6,373 nucleotides of DNA from the NCBI GenBank assembly GCA_945957185.1, contig CAMFKA010000129.1, positions 1-6,373 on the forward strand, written 5' to 3'. Source of the stretch: an uncultured Chlamydiaceae bacterium (GTDB lineage Bacteria; Chlamydiota; Chlamydiia; Chlamydiales; Parachlamydiaceae). Position numbers and translations under genes: made by a program. This document shows, piece after piece, positions 1 to 5,296 of the stretch (positions are counted from its first letter, which is position 1; each line of letters opens with the position of its first letter). The notes below the pieces were generated by a model that was given only the letters and a program-made list of their open reading frames with translations, did no database searches and was not told the origin of the DNA.

Positions 1-599
1 TCGGCAACGAAGATTTTTCCCTAACAGAATGGGCCCATTCCTTCAATGCGGCAATAGACGACGAAAGAAAAAGTAAAAACATCCTTCTCGGGTACTCCAT
101 GGGAGGTAGACTCGCCATGCATGCCGTCCTCGACAACCCAACCCTTTGGGATGCTGCTATCTTCATCTCCGCAAATCCGGGACTCGCCACTCCCGAAGAA
201 AGAGCCGCTCGCCTTGAGCAAGATCAAAAATGGGCAAATCGCTTCCTTAATGATGCATGGGACCCTCTCATGCAAGATTGGAATGCGATGCCTGTATTTG
301 GGAAAAGAAATCAAATAGCGGCACGTCCGGAGGAGCTCTACGATAGAACTCTCCTCGCTAAACAGCTCAAAAAATGGTCATTGGGAAATCAACATTCGCT
401 AACGCAACAACTCATTTCCCTTAAAATTCCCACTCTATACATCGCCGGGGAAGAGGATTCAAAATTCTGCAAACTGCTAGACCCTTTCAAAGATCATGCT
501 CGCGTCGCAATCATCCCTCATGCTGCCCACAGAGTTCCTTGGGATCAGCCGGACGCTTTTACAAATCAAGTTACCAATTTTATCCAGGAGTTATTATGA
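1..599 (+). CDS. menH: MenH, 2-succinyl-6-hydroxy-2,4-cyclohexadiene-1-carboxylate synthase (5' partial)
   Basis: An alpha/beta-hydrolase that eliminates pyruvate from SEPHCHC to give SHCHC in cytosolic menaquinone synthesis. The frame is open to the left edge (first full codon at 3), so the N-terminus is outside the window; 198 codons remain before the TGA at 597-599. The nucleophile elbow GYSMGGR has its Ser codon at 96-98. The acid region GEEDSKF has Asp at 456-458 and closely resembles the GERDSKF stretch I recall from E. coli MenH. The catalytic His is probably the CAC at 528-530 (PHAAHRVPW). If Ser86 of E. coli MenH aligns with the visible Ser, about 54 residues are missing, which gives a normal length near 252. 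An in-frame ATG at 99 lies inside the elbow motif and cannot be the start. The gene overlaps menB by 4 bases (ATGA). The family includes many look-alike hydrolases; the menB-menC-menE neighbours settle the identity. Confidence 0.93.
   Translation, partial: GNEDFSLTEWAHSFNAAIDDERKSKNILLGYSMGGRLAMHAVLDNPTLWDAAIFISANPGLATPEERAARLEQDQKWANRFLNDAWDPLMQDWNAMPVFGKRNQIAARPEELYDRTLLAKQLKKWSLGNQHSLTQQLISLKIPTLYIAGEEDSKFCKLLDPFKDHARVAIIPHAAHRVPWDQPDAFTNQVTNFIQELL
586..590 (+). promoter_or_regulatory. Ribosome binding site of menB
   Basis: AGGAG lies five bases before the ATG at 596, inside the last codons of menH. It decides the start of menB: a longer in-frame ATG at 539 has no comparable site and would add 19 residues unlike the family. 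Confidence 0.8.
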
Positions 600-1426
600 C
601 TGCTACAAAACAGCTTTGGACAACAATCAAAAGTTACGAAGATATCAAATACGAAAAAACCGAAGACGGCATCGGTAAGATCACAATCAATCGCCCAGAA
701 GTTCATAACGCCTTTCGCCCCAAAACAGTGGACGAAATGCGCGACGCCTTCGAATTGGCACGCATGGATCCGACTATCGGCGTCGTCATCCTTACAGGGG
801 AAGGCGATAAGGCATTTTGCTCGGGTGGCGACCAAAACGTCCGCGGAGTGGGCGGTTACGTGGGAGACGGCAACCTACCGCGCCTTAACGTCCTCGACCT
901 CCAAAAGCAAATCCGCTCCCTCCCTAAACCCGTCATCGCTATGGTCGCCGGTTGGGCAGTGGGCGGTGGACACGTTCTCCACGTTGTCTGCGACCTCACC
1001 ATCTCCGCTGAAAACGGCAGATTCGGTCAAGTGGGACCCAAAATGGGATCTTTTGACGGAGGCCTAGGTTGCAGCTACCTTTCACGTGTAGTGGGTCAGA
1101 AAAAAGCCCGCGAAATTTGGTTTCTTTGTCGCTTTTACAGCGCTAAAGAGGCGTTGGATATGGGACTGGTCAACTGTGTTGTTCCGCTAGAACAGCTAGA
1201 AGCCGAAACGTTAAAGTGGAGCCGTGAAATCCTTGAAAAATCACCATTAGCCATCCGCTGCTGCAAAGCCGCTCTAAATGCCGATTGCGACGGCCAAATG
1301 GGATTGATCGATCTGGCAGGAGACGCCACACTGCTCTACTACATGACCGACGAAGCGAAAGAGGGGAAAGAAGCGTTATTAGAAAAGCGTAAACCCGACT
1401 TTTCCAAATTTCCACGTCTTCCATGA
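596..1426 (+). CDS. menB: MenB, 1,4-dihydroxy-2-naphthoyl-CoA synthase
   Basis: A crotonase-fold enzyme that cyclises o-succinylbenzoyl-CoA to DHNA-CoA in the cytosol. The protein is 276 aa, against 285 in E. coli; the offset is a constant 9 residues from the active site onward. Visible motifs are the oxyanion-hole segment CSGGDQ (75-80), GWAVGGGH (119-126), FGQVG (143-147), SFDGG (152-156) and the C-terminal KRKPDFSKFPR. Asp154 and Tyr249 fall where E. coli has its catalytic Asp163 and Tyr258. Gly147 corresponds to E. coli Gly156, the residue typical of bicarbonate-dependent (type I) MenB; type II enzymes carry Asp there. The ATG at 596 overlaps the menH stop as ATGA and has a good Shine-Dalgarno sequence; the stop overlaps menC in the same way. 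The Tyr-containing NVRGVGGY segment (81-88) distinguishes it from generic enoyl-CoA hydratases. Identity is very secure. Confidence 0.98.
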   Translation: MTATKQLWTTIKSYEDIKYEKTEDGIGKITINRPEVHNAFRPKTVDEMRDAFELARMDPTIGVVILTGEGDKAFCSGGDQNVRGVGGYVGDGNLPRLNVLDLQKQIRSLPKPVIAMVAGWAVGGGHVLHVVCDLTISAENGRFGQVGPKMGSFDGGLGCSYLSRVVGQKKAREIWFLCRFYSAKEALDMGLVNCVVPLEQLEAETLKWSREILEKSPLAIRCCKAALNADCDGQMGLIDLAGDATLLYYMTDEAKEGKEALLEKRKPDFSKFPRLP

Positions 1427-2379
1427 AGCTACGTTACCACCCTTACCAGCTGAAGTTTTCACACAACTTCAGCACATTAGGTCAAAACACCATCCGAGAA
1501 GGGGCGCTTTTCGAAGTGACCTTCGAGGATGGCTTAATCGGCTATTGCGATTGCCACCCCTGGGTGGAATTGGGTGATCTGTCTTTGACAGATCAGTTGC
1601 GTGCCGCCAAAGATCCTGAACTCACTCCTCTATTAAAAGCATCGTTTCGGTTTGCCAGAATCGATGCCAAAGCAAGGCGCGATCAACGCTCTGTATTCCA
1701 TGGACTAGAAATTCCTAAAAGCCACCAACTGATCTCGCTCGATCAAGACCTAACTCCTTATTTAAACGAGGGAATCACTTACTTTAAAATTAAAGTAGGC
1801 GTCGATTCCGATCGCGAGATGGCAATTCTGCAGCAATGGATTGAAACTCATCCACAAATTAAGCTAAGGCTCGATTTCAACGAACGGTATACGCGAGCAG
1901 AGTTTTTGGACTATTGGAGAGCGCTATCTGCAGAACTGCGCAGAGCCATCGATTTTGCCGAAGATCCCTATCGCTATCACGAAGCACAATGGGAAGAGGA
2001 CCAAAAACACTTAGGCACTTGCTTTGCTGCTGACCACCGCTCCGGAGCGGCCTTACGTCACCCCGAATCTGCTCGTTATGTAATTCACAAGCCTGCAGTA
2101 GAGGAATTGCCCCACCCCCTCTCAAAACAAACGCGCCTTGTTGTGACTTCGTACGTAGATCACCCTTTCGGGCAGATGTGCGCAGCGTACTCAGCAGCAA
2201 AACTAAAAGGGTTGCATCCCAAACAAGTCGATTACTGCGGGCTGCTGACACATCGTTGTTATGAAACGGACCCATTTATTAATGAAATCCACTCAAACGG
2301 ACCGTCACTACTGCCAACTCAAGGCACCGGTTTCGGTTTTAATACTCTGCTGCAGGAACTCCCATGGCAAAACCTGTAA
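1423..2379 (+). CDS. menC: MenC, o-succinylbenzoate synthase
   Basis: An enolase-superfamily enzyme that dehydrates SHCHC to o-succinylbenzoate, with divalent metal, in the cytosol. The protein is 318 aa (E. coli 320). It has an N-terminal capping domain (about 1-100) and a barrel domain with the acid-base lysine motif KIK (122-124), metal ligands Asp151 (RLDFNE), Glu180 (FAEDP) and probably Asp204 (AADHRSG), and the second lysine Lys223 (IHKPAV). The third metal segment reads DHR where E. coli has DES. The next barrel strand carries TSYVDHPFGQ (242-251). Sequence similarity outside these motifs appears low, as is usual for this fast-diverging family, so position between menB and menE supports the call. 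The ATG overlaps the menB stop (ATGA). No Shine-Dalgarno sequence is visible in the pyrimidine-rich stretch before it, so translation probably depends on ribosomes finishing menB. A perfect 9-bp hairpin lies early in the gene. Confidence 0.93.
   Translation: MKLRYHPYQLKFSHNFSTLGQNTIREGALFEVTFEDGLIGYCDCHPWVELGDLSLTDQLRAAKDPELTPLLKASFRFARIDAKARRDQRSVFHGLEIPKSHQLISLDQDLTPYLNEGITYFKIKVGVDSDREMAILQQWIETHPQIKLRLDFNERYTRAEFLDYWRALSAELRRAIDFAEDPYRYHEAQWEEDQKHLGTCFAADHRSGAALRHPESARYVIHKPAVEELPHPLSKQTRLVVTSYVDHPFGQMCAAYSAAKLKGLHPKQVDYCGLLTHRCYETDPFINEIHSNGPSLLPTQGTGFGFNTLLQELPWQNL
1575..1595 (+). repeat. Perfect inverted repeat (9-bp stem, 3-base loop) inside menC
   Basis: TGATCTGTC (1575-1583) and GACAGATCA (1587-1595) are exact reverse complements separated by TTT. 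The element lies within codons of the MenC capping domain, with no T-run after it, so it does not look like an intrinsic terminator. Whether it does anything is unknown. Confidence 0.6.
2354..2358 (+). promoter_or_regulatory. Ribosome binding site of menE
   Basis: AGGAA lies five bases before the ATG at 2364, within the last codons of menC. The menE frame has a TAA at 2340-2342, so no longer MenE start is possible. Confidence 0.7.
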
Positions 2380-3494
2380 TCAATTGGTATGACGATTCCT
2401 CCTACGTCCTTATCAACCCACTGATGCCCGGAGATGTGCGTGAAAAATTATTACAAGCGGTAGAGCCCTATCAAGAACTGAAAGGGCATATCTGGCTTTC
2501 CAGTTCGGGAACGGAAAGCTTTCCTAAAATGATCGCGCTTTCTAAAACGGCATTCCTTGCTTCCGCAAAAGCCGTTAACGAGCACTTTGAAATCGAAAAA
2601 GAACACATCTGGCTGAACATCCTGCCCCTGTTCCACACAGGAGGCCTAGGAACCCACGCAAGAGCCTTGCTGTCCGGCTCTCCCTTATTCGATTTTTCTG
2701 AAAAAAAATGGGATCCTCACTCCTACGTGGAAAGGCTACGCGAATTGGAAGTTTCATTCTCCTCCCTCACAGCAACACATGTCTACGACCTCGTACAACT
2801 CGGACTTAGACCTCCGGAATGTGTCCAAGCGATCATCGTTGGCGGAGGAGCCCTCTCTCAAAGCCTACACGAGAAAGCTTTCGCTTTAGGATGGCCTTTA
2901 CACAAAAGCTACGGAATGACTGAAACGTGCTCTCAAATCGCCACCGCACTCCACCCACACCCTAAAACGCAATTAGTGATTCTGAATCACGTCGAAATGC
3001 GCTTTGACACCAACGAATTCATCGAGGTAAGGAGCAGCGCACTCCTCACAGGCTACGTCAAAGGCAACGACCCCGACAGACAATTTATCGACCCAAAAGT
3101 CGACGGTTGGTACAAAACACAAGACAAAGGCCGAATCCTGGCTGATTTTCTCGAAATCTTTGGAAGGGGTTCCAATTTCATGAAAATTGGCGGAGAAAAC
3201 ATCAATTTCTCCGATTTAGAAATGGCTTGGGAAGCTGTCAGAATCAAACACCGCTGCCACCAAGACGCTGTTCTCATCGACCTTCCGGATGAACGGTTAG
3301 GCAAGAAAATTTGTTTAGCAGTTTCAGAAGCCCTCAAAGAGGTCGATTTCACCCCCCTGCTAGCAGATTTCTACTCTCGTGTGCTCCCTATCGCCAAAAT
3401 CAGAGAGGTGATCTACGTTTCCGATATCCCCAGATCGGAATTATTCAAAGTGAAAAAAGAAGAGCTGCGTAAAAAGATCATAGGAGAGCACTAG
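2364..3494 (+). CDS. menE: MenE, o-succinylbenzoate-CoA ligase (short, divergent form)
   Basis: An ANL-superfamily adenylating enzyme that activates o-succinylbenzoate with ATP and joins it to CoA. Core motifs in order: A3 P-loop SSSGTESFPK (46-55), A4 LPLFHTGGL (87-95), GGGALS (160-165), A5 YGMTET (183-188), A7 GWYKTQDKG (248-256) with Asp254, A8 GRGSNFMKIGGENI (267-280) and A10 PRSELFKVKK (356-365) with the probable catalytic Lys362. At 376 aa it is about 75 residues shorter than E. coli MenE (451) and over 100 shorter than Bacillus MenE. The loss is all before the P-loop. An in-frame stop at 2340-2342 and a full-length menC upstream rule out a miscalled start. Several motifs deviate: a Gly is lost from A3, the Gly of the usual TGD in A7 is Gln, and Ser replaces Asp in A8. 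The gene overlaps menC by 16 bases and ends two bases before aroA. Position makes MenE by far the likeliest role. Confidence 0.9.
   Translation: MAKPVINWYDDSSYVLINPLMPGDVREKLLQAVEPYQELKGHIWLSSSGTESFPKMIALSKTAFLASAKAVNEHFEIEKEHIWLNILPLFHTGGLGTHARALLSGSPLFDFSEKKWDPHSYVERLRELEVSFSSLTATHVYDLVQLGLRPPECVQAIIVGGGALSQSLHEKAFALGWPLHKSYGMTETCSQIATALHPHPKTQLVILNHVEMRFDTNEFIEVRSSALLTGYVKGNDPDRQFIDPKVDGWYKTQDKGRILADFLEIFGRGSNFMKIGGENINFSDLEMAWEAVRIKHRCHQDAVLIDLPDERLGKKICLAVSEALKEVDFTPLLADFYSRVLPIAKIREVIYVSDIPRSELFKVKKEELRKKIIGEH
3482..3488 (+). promoter_or_regulatory. Ribosome binding site of aroA
   Basis: AGGAGAG at the end of menE precedes the aroA ATG (3497) by eight bases, and the menE TAG lies between them. 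There is no room for a separate promoter in the two-base gap; any aroA promoter would have to sit inside menE. Confidence 0.75.
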
Positions 3495-3496
3495 TC

Positions 3497-4783
3497 ATGG
3501 ACTGCCAAGTATTACCAAGCGCTTTGCACGGAGAAATCACCGTACCTCCATCAAAATCGCAAACGCTGCGCGCTATTCTCTTCGCTTCCCTAGCTTCAGG
3601 AACCTCTACTGTCGATAACGCTCTTCTCTCGACTGATACAGCATCCATGATTGCAGCGTGTAAACAACTGGGAGCCAAAATCGAACAAAACGAATCCTCC
3701 TTCACAATCACAGGAGTGGGAGGAAAGCTTCATCCGCCTTCCACCTCCATCGATGCAGGGAACTCAGGGATAGTTCTCCGTTTTATCTCCGCTATCGCTG
3801 CACTCGGAAATGCTCCTATCGAAATCACCGGAGACCACTCCATCCGCACACAACGCCCCATGCAAACGGTGTTGGATGCATTATCCCTTTTGGGAGTTTC
3901 TGCAGCGTCGCTAAGCAACAACGGCTACGCCCCCCTTAAAATCCAAGGCCCTATGACAAGTTGGAAGACGACTGTGGAAGGAAAGGACTCCCAACCCGTT
4001 TCCGCGCTGCTCATTCTTGGGGCATTCTCGCAAACGCCTCTTGAAATCAATGTGCTACACCCCGGCGAGCTCCCTTGGATCGACCTAACCCTCTGGTGGC
4101 TCGACTGGCTAAAGGTCCCCTACACAAAACACGACTACAACAAATACACAGTCGGTGGCGGCCCTCCCATCCAAAGCTTCCACTATACCGTTCCGGGGGA
4201 CATGAGCTCCGCAGCCTTCGCTGTCACCGCAGCCAGCATCCGCGGCACCGCTCTTCTAGTGAAGGGCATGGACTTTGACGATCCTCAGGGGGATAAAAAA
4301 TACTTCGATCTTTTGGAAAAGATGGGAGCTAAATTGGAGCGACTTCCGCAGGAGCGCGCACTTAAAATTCATCCCGGAAGTCAGTTGCACGGCATCACAG
4401 CAGACCTTAACGACTGCATCGACGCCATCTGCATCATGGCAGTTGCTGCAACATTCGCTAAAGGGGAAACACTCATTACCAATGCGTCGATAGCCCGCAC
4501 AAAGGAGTGCAACCGCATTGCAGCATTGGTCTCGGAGCTGTCAAAACTTGGAGCAAACATCCGCGAAACTGCCGATGGCCTTGCCATCACCGGAGCTCCG
4601 CTACAAGGAGCAGAAGTGTTTTCTCATAACGATCACCGCATGGCGATGTCTTTAGCAATCGCAGGGATGGGAGCGGCGGGAACGACACGCATTCGCGTCA
4701 TCGATTGCATCCAAAAAACTTATCCCACTTTTATCAACGATTTCACTCATGCAGGAGCCAACATCCATGAATATCCTTCTTAG
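3497..4783 (+). CDS. aroA: AroA, 3-phosphoshikimate 1-carboxyvinyltransferase (EPSP synthase)
   Basis: Transfers the enolpyruvyl group of PEP to shikimate-3-phosphate, the sixth shikimate-pathway step, in the cytosol. The 428-aa length matches the family (E. coli 427). Motifs: PPSKSQTLRA (17-26; Lys20, Ser21, Arg25), GNSGIVLRF (88-96), DHSIRTQRPM (113-122), DSQPVSALL (164-172), PGDMSSAAF (233-241), Asp309 as the likely catalytic acid, RTKECNRI (334-341; Glu337), HNDHRMAM (377-384) and KTYP (407-410). Two positions are unusual. The loop that reads GNAGTAMRP in E. coli has Ile for Thr97 and Phe for Pro101. The first of the two phosphate-binding serines before Gln (E. coli Ser169-Ser170-Gln171) is Asp164. 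The start has a strong ribosome binding site and lies two bases after menE; the end overlaps aroK by 17 bases. MurA is a distant homologue, but the DHRMAM and SKSxxxR motifs and aro neighbours fix the call. Confidence 0.97.
   Translation: MDCQVLPSALHGEITVPPSKSQTLRAILFASLASGTSTVDNALLSTDTASMIAACKQLGAKIEQNESSFTITGVGGKLHPPSTSIDAGNSGIVLRFISAIAALGNAPIEITGDHSIRTQRPMQTVLDALSLLGVSAASLSNNGYAPLKIQGPMTSWKTTVEGKDSQPVSALLILGAFSQTPLEINVLHPGELPWIDLTLWWLDWLKVPYTKHDYNKYTVGGGPPIQSFHYTVPGDMSSAAFAVTAASIRGTALLVKGMDFDDPQGDKKYFDLLEKMGAKLERLPQERALKIHPGSQLHGITADLNDCIDAICIMAVAATFAKGETLITNASIARTKECNRIAALVSELSKLGANIRETADGLAITGAPLQGAEVFSHNDHRMAMSLAIAGMGAAGTTRIRVIDCIQKTYPTFINDFTHAGANIHEYPS
4753..4757 (+). promoter_or_regulatory. 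Ribosome binding site of aroK
   Basis: AGGAG lies nine bases before the ATG at 4767, within the end of aroA. It favours that start over the in-frame ATG at 4749, which is itself just upstream of this site and would add six residues ahead of the beta-1 strand. Confidence 0.75.
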
Positions 4784-5279
4784 CGGCGCCCCTTTTGCAG
4801 GGAAAACAACCGTCGGCGAGCTGCTTGCAAAACATTTGAACATCCCCTTCATCAACACCGACCACTTGCTGGAAGAGAAGCACGGGACGACGTGTTCGGA
4901 TTTACACCGTCGCTACGGAGACACCGGATTTAGAAAGCTGGAAAAAGAGGTTTTAGACCTTTTATCTCACCATTCCGGGAGTCATGTGATCTCTCTTGGA
5001 GGAGGCGCTTTAGAAAATGGAGATATCGCATTAACAATCAAAAAATTAGGAAAAGTCATCTACCTTTCCTGCTCGTTCGATGAGCTCTATCAACGCTTAA
5101 AAGCTAGTAGTAGAATCCCGGCCTACCTCGATCCCGCAGCTCCGGAGCAAACCTTTCGCTCTCTAGTGGAAAAAAGGGAGCCCACTTACGCCGCGTTAGC
5201 TGATTTTATCATCGATGTCACCACCCTTACGCCCGAGCAAGTCGTCGAAGAAATCGTCTTGCTTAATCCCCTGAATTAA
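4767..5279 (+). CDS. aroK: AroK, shikimate kinase
   Basis: Phosphorylates the 3-hydroxyl of shikimate with ATP, giving the substrate of AroA. The chosen start gives 170 aa, close to E. coli AroK (173) and AroL (174). The P-loop GAPFAGKTT (7-15) begins right after the first strand. Asp32 (INTDHLL) and Arg56 (GFRKLEKE) match the shikimate-binding Asp and Arg of the family. GGG at 78-80 (VISLGGGAL) is the Walker-B-like shikimate-binding loop. Arg116 (SRIPAYL) sits in the LID region and Arg137 (KREPTY) in the conserved RxPxY segment. The P-loop has Phe where most shikimate kinases have Gly (GxxGxGK), and the LID lacks the common RPLL string. The gene overlaps aroA by 17 bases and is followed by aroC after 17 bases. 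Gluconate kinase and other small P-loop kinases are alternatives on fold alone, but the triple Gly, Asp/Arg pair and context make shikimate kinase secure. Confidence 0.95.
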   Translation: MNILLSGAPFAGKTTVGELLAKHLNIPFINTDHLLEEKHGTTCSDLHRRYGDTGFRKLEKEVLDLLSHHSGSHVISLGGGALENGDIALTIKKLGKVIYLSCSFDELYQRLKASSRIPAYLDPAAPEQTFRSLVEKREPTYAALADFIIDVTTLTPEQVVEEIVLLNPLN

Positions 5280-5287
5280 ATTAGGAT

Positions 5288-5291
5288 GAGG
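5288..5291 (+). promoter_or_regulatory. Ribosome binding site of aroC
   Basis: GAGG five bases before the ATG at 5297, in the 17-base gap after aroK. An ATG at 5286 opens a different frame and is not the aroC start. Confidence 0.7.
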
Positions 5292-5296
5292 TCATT

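Noticed and set aside
539..595. Longer in-frame start for menB at 539.
   Set aside because: It would overlap menH by 61 bases and add residues absent from the family; the ATG at 596 has AGGAG at the right distance and the typical ATGA overlap.
1780..1797. AT-rich inverted repeat TACTTTAA-AA-TTAAAGTA inside menC.
   Set aside because: The two-base spacer is too short for an RNA hairpin loop without opening the stem, and it spans the codons of the conserved YFKIKVG motif, so it is explained by coding.
1877..2275. 132-codon open frame on the - strand inside menC.
   Set aside because: It is entirely antisense to conserved menC codons, has no ribosome binding site I could argue for, and its product shows no familiar motif.
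2513..2524. 12-base palindrome GGAAAGCTTTCC in menE.
   Set aside because: It has no loop, sits in the P-loop coding region, and short palindromes of this size occur by chance in several kilobases.
1058..2650. The 11-mer GGAGGCCTAGG occurs at 1058-1068 and 2640-2650.
   Set aside because: Both copies encode Gly-Gly-Leu-Gly in conserved motifs of MenB and MenE; shared codon use explains the match.
3492..3499. Possible promoter or terminator at the menE-aroA boundary, where two pathways meet.
   Set aside because: Only two bases separate the genes, and I found no hairpin with T-run and no convincing -35/-10 pair near the end of menE.
4749..4766. Longer in-frame start for aroK at 4749.
   Set aside because: The AGGAG at 4753-4757 lies after this ATG and correctly spaced before 4767, and the shorter protein begins at the usual distance before the P-loop.
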